Shown: in pieces, positions 8,994-16,996 of the stretch
Position numbering within the stretch: position 1 is the first letter of the stretch
Layout: each line of letters starts with the position of its first letter
Origin: Acetobacter fabarum
GTDB lineage: Bacteria > Pseudomonadota > Alphaproteobacteria > Acetobacterales > Acetobacteraceae
NCBI RefSeq assembly: GCF_011516925.1
Contig: NZ_WOTG01000008.1
Location: 1 to 64,000 of the forward strand
Length of the DNA: 64,000 nt
Direction of reading: 5' to 3'
The notes under the pieces: model-generated
Seen by the model: the letters and a program-made list of their open reading frames with translations, nothing else
Told to the model about the DNA's origin: nothing
The model's database searches: none
Made by a program: the position numbers and the translations under genes

Positions 8994-9728
8994 ATGTCCA
9001 ATACTCCGTCTCTGACGCTGGAAGATGTGCGCGGTGTGGCTCCTGCTCTGGCGCATTATACGGAAACCGCAATCATTCGGGATCAGTGGGCGCGCTCCGG
9101 TCTTTCCGCACGTGACCGAAGTCTCGTGACCGTCTCCGCTCTCGTGGCTGGGGAGCGGACAATCGGGTTCTCGCATTATTTCACCAAGGCGCTCGACAGT
9201 GGTGTGACACCAGGTGAACTGTCTGAACTCATCACGCATGTCGCTTTTTATGCGGGGTGGTCAACGGCGTTTAATGCGGTTGTTTCCCTGAAGGGGATTT
9301 TTGCGCAACGCGGCGTGTCAGCGGATCAGTTGCCGCCCGTGAGTCCGGATCTGTTGTCGGTTGATGAGGCGCTTCCGGGGGATGCGGCCCGAGTTGCCCT
9401 GCTTCAGGAGCGTTTCGGGACGGTTGCGCCGGGCCTTGTCGAGATTACGAACGATCTGCTGTATGGAGACGTGTGGTTGCGTCCTGGCCTGACGCCAAGA
9501 GACCGTAATCTCGTGACTGTCAGTGCCATGATCGGCTCCGGGCAGAATGAGTTTCTGGCGATGTATCTTGGAAAAGCCGTCAAGATGGGCGTGACGCGAG
9601 ACGAACTTTCCGAACTTGTCACGCATCTTTCGTTCTATATTGGCTGGCCGCGGGCGATTTCCTCGGCCCGTGTCCTCGCCGAGTTTATCAGGACACAAAG
9701 CATCCAGGAGCCATCAGCCCCTACGTGA
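8994..9728 (+). CDS. Carboxymuconolactone decarboxylase-family protein, tandem domains
   Basis: The 244-aa protein contains two CMD domains: about residues 35-100 with RDRSLVTVSALV and ITHVAFYAGW, and about 160-235 with RDRNLVTVSAMI and VTHLSFYIGW. I see no CxxC motif, so a thiol peroxidase activity like AhpD is not supported; a decarboxylase or binding role is open. A GGAGG-like site precedes the start. It lies 89 bp after the flavoprotein gene and just before the MFS gene. Confidence 0.85.
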   Translation: MSNTPSLTLEDVRGVAPALAHYTETAIIRDQWARSGLSARDRSLVTVSALVAGERTIGFSHYFTKALDSGVTPGELSELITHVAFYAGWSTAFNAVVSLKGIFAQRGVSADQLPPVSPDLLSVDEALPGDAARVALLQERFGTVAPGLVEITNDLLYGDVWLRPGLTPRDRNLVTVSAMIGSGQNEFLAMYLGKAVKMGVTRDELSELVTHLSFYIGWPRAISSARVLAEFIRTQSIQEPSAPT

Positions 9729-9756
9729 TGGCCCTTCGTTCAGGAAAACGCAGAGT

Positions 9757-10974
9757 GTGACGACATCTCCCAACGCCCGACTGGATCATGACTTTCCCGG
9801 TGGTCGAATGCGGATTGGCGCTCTGCTCCCGCTGACGACAACAGCTTTTCTGATGATTGTGACCGAGACCATGCCGGCGGGTGTCCTGCCGGCCATGGCG
9901 CAGGATCTTGACGTTGCGCCCTCTGCGATTGGTCTGCTTGTCTCTGTTTATGCACTGGCTTCCGCATCGGCTGCGATTCCAGTCGTGGCGCTGACCAGAC
10001 GTCTTCCACGCAGACCTCTTCTGATTGGCCTGCTGTTCTGTTTTGCGCTGGCAAACAGCGTGACGGCGCTGTCAGCGTCTTATGCTCTTACAGTGGCGGC
10101 AAGGATCATTGCTGGTCTTGCAGCGGGCGTTGCATGGCCTGTCGTGATTGGGTTCGCAGTCAGGATCAGCGACGGCAGGAATGTCGGGCGGGCCGTTGCA
10201 ATGACGCTTGTGGGGAGCACGGTTGCGATGGTCGCGGGCTTGCCTCTCGGGACCATGTTGGGGGGAGTGTTGGGCTGGCGCGTCAGTTACGCGTTGCTGT
10301 CGGCTGTGGCGCTCGGCATTGTCGCATGGGTGCTGGCTATTCTTCCGTCTGTTTCCAGTCTGGAGGAAGAGCAGGCGTCTTCCATAAAACATGTCGCAGG
10401 TATTCCGGGAATGCGGCAGGTGTTGCTGGTGACGCTGTTGGGCATCATCGCGCATTATGCTCTTTACACCTATATCGCACCGTTTGCCGAAATGCTGAGT
10501 TTGACGCATGGAACGACCGAGGCCTTGCTGCTTTTCGGGAGTGGGGCTCTGATAGGAGTGACGACGGTAGGGCGACTGACTGACAAATCTCCGTTTGGTG
10601 TCGCGGTTACGGTGCCTGCACTGACGGTGGTGTCGCTTCTGGTCCTGTTTTTGGTCCGTTCCCCGGCAATCGAAGTTGTGATAATTTTCTTGTGGGGATG
10701 CTCATTCGGCGGACTGCCAACGATCCTGCAATCGGCAACAGCCCGGATTGCCGGGCGTGCCCATGCGGAACTGGCGACAGCGATGCTGACGACAGTTTAC
10801 AACACTGGAATTTTCAGCGGAGGCGCGCTTGGAGGTCTGGTTTTTGACCGCCTCGGGGCTGCTCGTATCCCGTTGCTTTCCGTGACTTTTATCGCTGCGG
10901 CGTTGATGATTATTCTCGTGAACGCACGGGTATTTTCAAACCGGGAAAACGAAGCGGAAATGTCAGGCCCGTAA
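9757..10974 (+). CDS. MFS transporter, DHA1-type efflux pump
   Basis: The protein has about 12 hydrophobic segments and an N-terminal motif TTTAFLMIVTETMPAGVLPAMAQ characteristic of the AraJ/sugar-efflux/chloramphenicol-type DHA1 group (quoted in part). The likely start is GTG at 9757, 11 bp after AGGA; ATG at 9808 is an alternative, and the long upstream extension overlapping the CMD gene is not credible. It ends the LysR-linked operon and probably exports the compound the preceding enzymes handle. Its stop codon lies inside the loop of the terminator at 10961-10990. Confidence 0.88.
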   Translation: MTTSPNARLDHDFPGGRMRIGALLPLTTTAFLMIVTETMPAGVLPAMAQDLDVAPSAIGLLVSVYALASASAAIPVVALTRRLPRRPLLIGLLFCFALANSVTALSASYALTVAARIIAGLAAGVAWPVVIGFAVRISDGRNVGRAVAMTLVGSTVAMVAGLPLGTMLGGVLGWRVSYALLSAVALGIVAWVLAILPSVSSLEEEQASSIKHVAGIPGMRQVLLVTLLGIIAHYALYTYIAPFAEMLSLTHGTTEALLLFGSGALIGVTTVGRLTDKSPFGVAVTVPALTVVSLLVLFLVRSPAIEVVIIFLWGCSFGGLPTILQSATARIAGRAHAELATAMLTTVYNTGIFSGGALGGLVFDRLGAARIPLLSVTFIAAALMIILVNARVFSNRENEAEMSGP

Positions 10975-10990
10975 AGGAGCGGGCCTGACA
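10961..10990. terminator. Bidirectional terminator-like hairpin
   Basis: An 11-bp perfect inverted repeat (10961-10971 with 10980-10990) with an 8-nt loop separates the MFS gene from the convergent SDR. The MFS stop codon occupies the loop. Confidence 0.65.
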
Positions 10991-11003
10991 ATAGGCCTGC
11001 CTG

Positions 11004-11747
11004 TTACCAGGGCTGGTTTACAGGACCGACCGTAAATTCATTGACAGTCGTGTCTTCCGGCAGGTCGATGGCAAACGCAACGACTTCGGCAACGCGATCA
11101 GGCGAGATGCCATACGTCTTGTAAAGACCCTGCATCTGTTCCTGCACGGCACTGTCCGTGATGGAATCAAGCAACTCGGTGTTGATCGCAGCGGGGTAGA
11201 GCGTTGCGGTACGGATGTTGCTGTTCGCGGATGCGGACTCCATACGCAGCACTTCCATGAAATTGCGCACGAACCATTTCGTGCCGCCATAGACAGCGCA
11301 TCCCGGATAGGCCTTGATACCGGCAACAGATGACGTCGCAATGATCTGTCCGGATTTCTGCTCCAGAAAAGACGGCATGACGGCTGCGACGCCGTTCAGG
11401 ACGCCCTTGATGTTGACGTCGACCATCCTGTTCCAGTCATCGGTTTTGAGTGCCGAAACCGGGGAGTTGGGCATGAGGCCCGCATTCAGGAAGATGACAT
11501 CCACACGACCGAACGTGTCCTTGGCAAATTGTACGATGCGTTCGTTATCAGATGGCTTCGTGACGTCCAGAACCTGATAGGCAGCCTGACCGCCGGCTTT
11601 TTCAATGTCGGTCACGATCTGTTTTAGCAGGCTTTCCCGGCGCGCACCGAGGACAACTTTTGCCCCTTTTGCGGCCAGTAGCTTTGCCGCGGCTTCGCCG
11701 ATCCCCGAGGATGCGCCCGTGATGAGGACGACTTTATCTTTAATCAT
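11004..11747 (-). CDS. Short-chain dehydrogenase/reductase (SDR)
   Basis: The 247-aa classical SDR has the Rossmann motif TGASSGIGEAAA (residues 10-21), the NAG structural motif (FLNAGLM near 89), catalytic Ser in ATSSVAG near 140 and YGGTKWFVR (YxxxK) near 153. The R37-like basic residue after the second strand suggests NADP preference. The substrate is unknown. It converges on the MFS gene and stands alone. Confidence 0.92.
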   Translation of the reverse strand: MIKDKVVLITGASSGIGEAAAKLLAAKGAKVVLGARRESLLKQIVTDIEKAGGQAAYQVLDVTKPSDNERIVQFAKDTFGRVDVIFLNAGLMPNSPVSALKTDDWNRMVDVNIKGVLNGVAAVMPSFLEQKSGQIIATSSVAGIKAYPGCAVYGGTKWFVRNFMEVLRMESASANSNIRTATLYPAAINTELLDSITDSAVQEQMQGLYKTYGISPDRVAEVVAFAIDLPEDTTVNEFTVGPVNQPW

Positions 11748-11853
11748 TTATGGTAATCCTAAGCGGTTTGAGTGTTGCCACGCAGCAATCGACAGAGTGT
11801 TCAGAGACTACGATTTTTAGTCTGTCTGAAGCCTTGCGCATGGGAAAAAATCT

Positions 11854-12210
11854 CTAGAGCGTCAGTTTGAAACTAACGTCGATAAGATTTTCGATGAGAG
11901 CATCAGAAACGCTGCCATCCAGCAGGATACTGATCCAGTGGGATTTGTTCATATGATAGGCCGGAACAATTCCTTCTGTCGTAAGATAATCCTGTATATT
12001 TTCTGGACGGCATTTGACGTCGAGAATATCGACATTCCCGCCTTCACTCAGCTTGAGTGTCTGGCGAGGCACATTCATGATAAGTCCAAACCACGTCTCG
12101 CGATCTTCGTGCCGGAGTGCGATATAGTCGGGAAAGTAATGAAAGGGATGGTCCGGGATCGTATCGTATTTTCTTCTGACGTAGGATAAAATAAGCTGTT
12201 TCTGGTTCAT
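11854..12210 (-). CDS. MmcQ/YjbR family DNA-binding-fold protein
   Basis: The 118-aa protein matches the small MmcQ/YjbR (CyaY-like fold) family: a central KCRPENIQ segment near residue 66 and YHMNKSHWISILLDGSV near 84-100 (HxNKxHW, the family signature). Members are of unproven function and some may bind DNA. It lies 100 bp upstream, in transcription order, of the end of the SDR region, and 50 bp after the cyclophilin-like gene. The three minus-strand genes may be co-transcribed. Confidence 0.85.
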   Translation of the reverse strand: MNQKQLILSYVRRKYDTIPDHPFHYFPDYIALRHEDRETWFGLIMNVPRQTLKLSEGGNVDILDVKCRPENIQDYLTTEGIVPAYHMNKSHWISILLDGSVSDALIENLIDVSFKLTL

Positions 12211-12262
12211 ATGGTGATCCCCCGTGCATTCCTTAATACATCAATGGTATTATGTACTTTGT

Positions 12263-12610
12263 TTAAAGAGCTTCCATCTGCATTTTTAGGCGACCGGTAA
12301 GAGCAAGCCCTTCAATGTTGTCTTCAATCTGGCCTAGCTTGATGAGACCAGATGAATATTCAAAATTACGATAAAAGATGGCGATATTTCCCCAAGGAGC
12401 ATAATAGGTAATGTCGCCTGCGGAAGGAGCATATCCTTTTGGTGCTTGGTCGCTCGACAAATGCCGGGGAAGGTCACAGATCTTCTCAGTCGCATTGTAA
12501 TCTTCAAGCATCAAAGTCATTGGCAAAAGAGAGAGAAAATCTCTCCCCGAAGGAGTGTCTTCCAACGAAGCAAAGATCACTTGCTCTCCAAGTGTCAGAC
12601 GTATTTTCAT
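12263..12610 (-). CDS. Cyclophilin-like fold protein
   Basis: I start the protein at the ATG at 12610, preceded by AAGGTAAAT; this gives 115 residues. Upstream in-frame codons are not needed for the fold. LPMTLMLEDYN, GDITYYAPWGNIAIFYRNF and the conserved acidic loop match the cyclophilin_like (DUF4198-unrelated) family often seen beside flavodoxins and oxidoreductases. Proline isomerase residues are not evident. It is followed by the MmcQ/YjbR gene. Confidence 0.75.
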   Translation of the reverse strand: MKIRLTLGEQVIFASLEDTPSGRDFLSLLPMTLMLEDYNATEKICDLPRHLSSDQAPKGYAPSAGDITYYAPWGNIAIFYRNFEYSSGLIKLGQIEDNIEGLALTGRLKMQMEAL

Positions 12611-12837
12611 ATTTACCTTATCTCCCATCTGGAGATGAAACCTTTGCGAAAACCCGTAACGTGGGTGACACATTCAGACCGACTTACGCAGTAGATGGTC
12701 TCACCGAGCTTTGTAGAAACAAAATACGTCGTGATCTTGCCGCTGAGAATCACTCATCCGGTAAGCCTGACCCAACCATTATAGCGATATAAAAAGATTG
12801 GGTTTAGAGGCGATATTTAGAACATAGAGATGAGTAT

Positions 12838-12883
12838 ATTTCATGAATACTGCTGGGCGGGATCTTAGTCTAATTCATGAAAT
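12838..12883. promoter_or_regulatory. Paired TTCATGAA palindromes upstream of MFS gene
   Basis: ATTTCATGAAT at 12838-12848 and its exact complement ATTCATGAAAT at 12873-12883 each contain the palindrome TTCATGAA. They lie about 200 bp before the MFS gene at 13076, in an otherwise gene-free stretch (12611-13075). Paired dimer sites of this sort are typical operators; the binding protein is unknown. Confidence 0.4.
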
Positions 12884-13075
12884 CTGCTCATTTTGATCAT
12901 GATATTATACGGTCTAGTTCTGGCACGTCATCTGGTTTATTCAGCACATGCTTGATGAGTTCTTTGTTGTGATTAAAATTATTTATTATATTTAGTCACA
13001 ATATACTTAAAAAATACTGATGAATTCAGAAAAATGGCCCTTATATTTCGGAAGGGGTCACTCAGTTGAGGTATA

Positions 13076-14281
13076 ATGAAAGAAGTATCTGAAATATCAC
13101 CTGATGTGGAAGTGGAGCCAGAAGCGAGATCTGGCTCGTGGAGTGGCGTGCTCGCCATGTCTCTCGGGGCATTCGCTCTCATTGCATCCGAATTTATGCC
13201 TGTCAGTCTCTTGACCCCGATTGCGGCTGATTTACAGATCAGTGAAGGACAGGCTGGGCAGGCCATTTCAGTTTCTGGTGCTTTTGCCGTATTGACGAGC
13301 CTGTTCATATCTTCCTTGACCAGAGGGCTTGATCGCAAGAGGCTCCTGTTGGGGCTAATTGGTGTGATGATTGTTTCGGGGAGTGTGGTGTCCGTCGCAC
13401 CAAATTATCTCATCTTCATGCTCGGCCGCGCTTTAATCGGGGTGGTCATTGGCGGTTTTTGGTCTATGTCGGCTGCTACAGTCATGCGGTTGGTCGAAGA
13501 ACATCATGTTCCACGGGCTCTGGCCATTCTGAACGGCGGAAATGCCCTGGCAACCGTTATCGCCGCTCCTGCAGGCAGTTTTCTTGGCGGTCTGATCGGT
13601 TGGCGTGGAGCATTTTTTTGTGTTGTTCCAGTTGCTGTTATTGTCTTCCTTTGGCAACTGGTAAGTCTGCCGTCCATGACGTCTGGCAAGACCCATGCGT
13701 CACCAAACGTTTTCAGGTTGCTCAAAAAGCCTTTGGTCGCCGTTGGTATGGCGGGAGCAGGCCTTTTCTTTATGGGGCAATTTAGCCTGTTTACTTATGT
13801 AAGACCATTTCTTGAAATTGTTGCTCACGTCAACGTCTCCACTCTGTCGTTTATTTTGTTGCTGATAGGGGTCTCCGGTCTTGTTGGAACTCTGTTGATT
13901 GGTGGGTTGTTGAAGAACAGCGTTTATCCGGTTCTTATAATCATTCCATTTATTATGGCGTTGCTGGCTGTCGGGCTTCTTTGCCTAGGTAAGTCGATCG
14001 TGATGTCTGCCGTCATTCTTACCATCTGGGGGCTGTTTGCGACATCTGCTCCTGTTGGCTGGTGGACCTGGCTGGCGAGAACGCTTCCCAATGATGCGGA
14101 AGCAGGAGGTGGGCTTATGGTTGCGGTCGTACAATTGGCTATTACCATGGGGGCAACCTGCGGGGGAATTCTCTTCGACGGAAGTGGCTATCGTGCGACT
14201 TTTGGTGTGAGCGCACTCATTCTTATAGCGGCGTCACTCAGCGCGTTAATGGCAAACCGCATCTACAAATGCGGAGTATAG
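13076..14281 (+). CDS. MFS transporter, DHA1-type
   Basis: The 401-aa protein has 12 predicted membrane segments, ALIASEFMPVSLLTPIAADL in helix 1 (the DHA1 'EFMPVSLLTPIA' signature of the YdhP/AraJ group) and the loop 2-3 motif RGLDRKRLLLG. TGAGG precedes the ATG by 4-5 bp. It is probably a drug or metabolite exporter driven by proton antiport. It converges with a LysR gene. Low sequence similarity to the MFS genes at 9757 and 46192 shows it is not a recent copy. Confidence 0.88.
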   Translation: MKEVSEISPDVEVEPEARSGSWSGVLAMSLGAFALIASEFMPVSLLTPIAADLQISEGQAGQAISVSGAFAVLTSLFISSLTRGLDRKRLLLGLIGVMIVSGSVVSVAPNYLIFMLGRALIGVVIGGFWSMSAATVMRLVEEHHVPRALAILNGGNALATVIAAPAGSFLGGLIGWRGAFFCVVPVAVIVFLWQLVSLPSMTSGKTHASPNVFRLLKKPLVAVGMAGAGLFFMGQFSLFTYVRPFLEIVAHVNVSTLSFILLLIGVSGLVGTLLIGGLLKNSVYPVLIIIPFIMALLAVGLLCLGKSIVMSAVILTIWGLFATSAPVGWWTWLARTLPNDAEAGGGLMVAVVQLAITMGATCGGILFDGSGYRATFGVSALILIAASLSALMANRIYKCGV

Positions 14282-14335
14282 TGCGTGTCGCCATATTAAA
14301 GTAAAATCTAACATAATATTTGAACCTTAATTTTA

Positions 14336-14374
14336 AAATCTCCCCATTTTTATCTTGAAAATGGGGAGATTTTT
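14336..14374. terminator. Bidirectional rho-independent terminator
   Basis: A perfect 15-bp stem (14336-14350 with 14358-14372) with a 7-nt loop has A-rich and T-rich tails, so it can end transcription from both the MFS gene (plus) and the LysR gene (minus). Confidence 0.92.
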
Positions 14375-14379
14375 GAAAT

Positions 14380-15282
14380 TCAACGGTTGCTTTTATGAAG
14401 GCGCATTTCGTCAATAAAAAGAGAAAGTGGAGCAACATTTTCATGGTGTCTTGGGAAGCAGAGATGATACCCGGACCAGTAAGGGCACCAGTCTTCTAGA
14501 ACCTGCAGGAGGCGTCCTTCCTGAATGTATTTTCGTGCTACCATTTCAGGCATATGAGCCAAACCTAAGCCTTCCAGGCAGGCATCTCGAATGGGAAAGA
14601 TGCTATTAAAAATTAAAGATCCTTCTACCTTCACGGTTATGTCTTTCCCCTTTTTCTCGAACTCCCAGGCGTAAATGCGACCATGCGTTGGAAGCCGTAA
14701 AGTCAGACAATTATGATTTAATAAATCCTTTGGGTGTTTCGGTTTGGGATTTTTTGAAAAATATTCAGGTGATCCAGCCACAACAAAACGAATATCTGGT
14801 GTGATAGGGACAGATGTCATTTCTTTTGTTATATTTTCACCAAGTCGAATTGCTCCATCAAAATATTCAGAAAAAATATCAATAAGTTTAAGATCCGCTA
14901 CAAATTCCACATTGATTTTGGGGTATTTTTGGACGAATTCTTTTATCTTAGGCAGGACAACGTAAGCCAGAGCATCATCGGGCATTGTAATTCGAAGATT
15001 TCCAGATTCCTGATTTCTTAATTCTCCTAATGATGTCAGTTGATTTTCTATTTGGTCTAAATGTGGTGCAATGCCGCTGATCAGTTGCTGTCCAGCAGTT
15101 GTGGGCGTAACGCTTCTTGTCGTGCGGGTCAGCAATCTCAAGTCAAGGCGCTCTTCCAAAAGACGAATGGTATGGCTGAGTGCCGATTGTGATACGCCTA
15201 ATTTCGCGGCAGCTTTTGTAAAACTTTTTGCCCGTGCAACAGCGACCAGAGCGGTCAAATCATTCAAGTTTTCGCGTGCCAT
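14380..15282 (-). CDS. LysR-family transcriptional regulator
   Basis: The 300-aa protein carries an N-terminal HTH (FTKAAAKLGVSQSALSHTIR, residues about 20-40) and a LysR effector domain including RLPTHGRIYAWEFEKKGKDI (about 200-220). That motif is typical of the DsdC/PgrR-like subgroup common in Acetobacteraceae. It is closely related in this segment to the LysR fragment at 23765. Its target is unknown; the divergent SoxR-side region is the nearest candidate, or the convergent MFS pump. Confidence 0.92.
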   Translation of the reverse strand: MARENLNDLTALVAVARAKSFTKAAAKLGVSQSALSHTIRLLEERLDLRLLTRTTRSVTPTTAGQQLISGIAPHLDQIENQLTSLGELRNQESGNLRITMPDDALAYVVLPKIKEFVQKYPKINVEFVADLKLIDIFSEYFDGAIRLGENITKEMTSVPITPDIRFVVAGSPEYFSKNPKPKHPKDLLNHNCLTLRLPTHGRIYAWEFEKKGKDITVKVEGSLIFNSIFPIRDACLEGLGLAHMPEMVARKYIQEGRLLQVLEDWCPYWSGYHLCFPRHHENVAPLSLFIDEMRLHKSNR

Positions 15283-15365
15283 GTAATCGTCCCGATCCGC
15301 CGTATTTTAGTTAAGAAATAGACGCGTTATATGCGAAGAAATCCCTGATGTAATGAACTCAATGA

Positions 15366-15815
15366 TCAGGAGAGAATGACCGCGCCGCGACCCTCCTTGG
15401 AAAGACAGTCTGAAGGATTGACCAAGGGGCAATCGGTTCGGGACAAGCATCCGCATCCGATACATTTATCAAGATGATTACGGAGTTTTGTCAGTCCTGT
15501 AATACGCCCATCTAGCATTACAGACCATTTCCGTACCATTTGATCAATATCTTTGGCGGAAATTTTGTCAGTGAGCGGAAACGCAGCCAATATAGCTGTA
15601 ATATCCGCTAAAGAGATACCCAGGGATTGCGCGGCTTTAATCAGAGCAATTCGCCGCAGCATATCCCGCGCGTATCGCCTTTGGTTGCCTTGTGTTCTGA
15701 TTGAAGAAATTAGATTTTTACTTTCGTAAAAATGTAAAGCCGACACGGCAACGCCACTACGACGCGAGACTTCCCCGACCGTTAGAAAATTCGCAGATGA
15801 TTTTTGTTCTGTCAT
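15366..15815 (-). CDS. soxR: SoxR redox-sensing MerR-family activator
   Basis: The start at 15815 gives 149 residues, the usual SoxR length. An N-terminal MerR HTH (TVGEVSRRSGVAVSALHFYE, residues about 11-31) is followed by a dimerisation helix and the [2Fe-2S] motif CIGCGCLSRTDC (about 119-130), which defines SoxR among MerR proteins. Oxidation of the cluster by redox-cycling compounds untwists the promoter and turns on the target. The divergent SoxR box at 15828-15845 lies in the promoter of the SDR at 15966, so that SDR is the clear local target and soxR is probably autoregulated. Confidence 0.96.
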   Translation of the reverse strand: MTEQKSSANFLTVGEVSRRSGVAVSALHFYESKNLISSIRTQGNQRRYARDMLRRIALIKAAQSLGISLADITAILAAFPLTDKISAKDIDQMVRKWSVMLDGRITGLTKLRNHLDKCIGCGCLSRTDCPLVNPSDCLSKEGRGAVILS

Positions 15816-15823
15816 TTTAGCGC

Positions 15824-15854
15824 TTGACCTCAAGTTAGCTTGAGGTTTTATACG
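15824..15854 (+). promoter_or_regulatory. SoxR-box promoter of the SDR gene
   Basis: TTGACC (-35, 15824-15829) and TATACG (-10, from 15849) are separated by 19 bp, the over-long spacer typical of MerR/SoxR promoters. The spacer centre carries the dyad CCTCAAGTTAGCTTGAGG (15828-15845), one base from the enterobacterial soxS operator. The promoter fires rightwards, away from soxR. Confidence 0.93.
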
Positions 15855-15965
15855 GGTTGTCAGCCTGCTTCCGCAAGGCTCTCGCTCATTTATGATCGGG
15901 TCCGTTTCTTCAGGATATGTTGCAAATTTTCTGCTCATATCCGATTACGTTCTGGAAGACTGACA

Positions 15966-16709
15966 ATGTTTCAATCAAGCAATCAGAAAAAAATAGCCTT
16001 GGTAAGTGGGGCAAATAGGGGCATCGGTTTTGCAATCGCCAAAGGTCTGGCGCGGCAAGGCGTAACGGTTCTTTTAGGGAGCCGGAATCTGGAAAAGGGG
16101 GATGAGGTTAGCGCCGCTTTAAGGCAGGAGGGGCTGGATGTCCGTGCTGTCCAGCTTGATACGACAGACGATGCAAGCGTGTGGAAAGCCTGTGGCCTTA
16201 TCCAGCGTGACTATGGGCGCTTGGATATTCTGGTCAACAATGCCGGTATAGGTTTGGATTTTGCTCAGGATATGACGCTTGTTGAGCGCATGGAACAGAC
16301 TTTGACCCTCAATGTCGTCGGCACGCTTCGCTTGATGGATGCTTGTATTCCGCTCCTCGAAGAGGCGCCCTTTGCGACCATCGTGAATGTCTCCTCGGAA
16401 CTGGGTTCGTTTGGTCTTCGGAATGACAAGGCATGGCAGTATTCAGCCTTTGTTCTGCCGACCTATCAGGCGTCAAAGGCGGCTGTAAATTCACTCACAC
16501 TAACTTATGCGACACTGTTGTCCGAGAAGGACATCAAGGTGAATGCCGTCTGTCCAGGATATACAGCAACGGATGCAACGAAAGACGCTGTGGTTGCTCC
16601 AACGCGCAAACCTGAACAAGCCGCTGGTATCGCCATCAAACTGGCATTGATCGGGAAAGATGGACCAACCGGAACGTTCCAGAATGAAGACGGTCATCTC
16701 CCTTGGTAA
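15966..16709 (+). CDS. SDR oxidoreductase, SoxR-regulated
   Basis: The start at 15966 gives 247 residues. SGANRGIGFAIA (residues about 14-25) binds the cofactor, NNAGIG near 92 and YQASKAAVN (YxxxK, about 176) complete the active site, and CPGYTATD follows. It resembles plant-type carbonyl reductases, which reduce quinones and reactive carbonyls with NADPH. The SoxR-box promoter upstream puts it in the redox-cycling response, which fits a quinone reductase role. Confidence 0.92.
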   Translation: MFQSSNQKKIALVSGANRGIGFAIAKGLARQGVTVLLGSRNLEKGDEVSAALRQEGLDVRAVQLDTTDDASVWKACGLIQRDYGRLDILVNNAGIGLDFAQDMTLVERMEQTLTLNVVGTLRLMDACIPLLEEAPFATIVNVSSELGSFGLRNDKAWQYSAFVLPTYQASKAAVNSLTLTYATLLSEKDIKVNAVCPGYTATDATKDAVVAPTRKPEQAAGIAIKLALIGKDGPTGTFQNEDGHLPW

Positions 16710-16738
16710 TTTCAGGACGGTCGGGATAGTTTTTTTGA

Positions 16739-16777
16739 ATCTCATGAGGTGCCTCGATAAGGTGTTCCTCATGAGAT
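16739..16777. terminator. Inverted repeat after the SDR gene
   Basis: An 11-bp perfect inverted repeat (16739-16749 with 16767-16777) with a 17-nt loop lies 30 bp after the SDR stop; a T run (16730-16736) precedes rather than follows it. It may be a terminator or an operator of the RND operon. The rest of 16710-16996 shows nothing else. Confidence 0.4.
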
Positions 16778-16996
16778 CATTTGGCGGGTTGTGCGTGATA
16801 GTGAGATCATTGATGAATTTATCTCATAATCATGTTCGGAAAAAACCGACTAGTCTCAATATGGAGCTTATGAATATTCTGCTCATCTAATCGTTCCATA
16901 AATGTGCAGTGTACATTCCAAGATGATTGACTGTGTCGATGTCAAAATCATCGTGGTCGCGTGCGCTCCCGGTTAAAAGCAGGATTTTCAGAAGAT

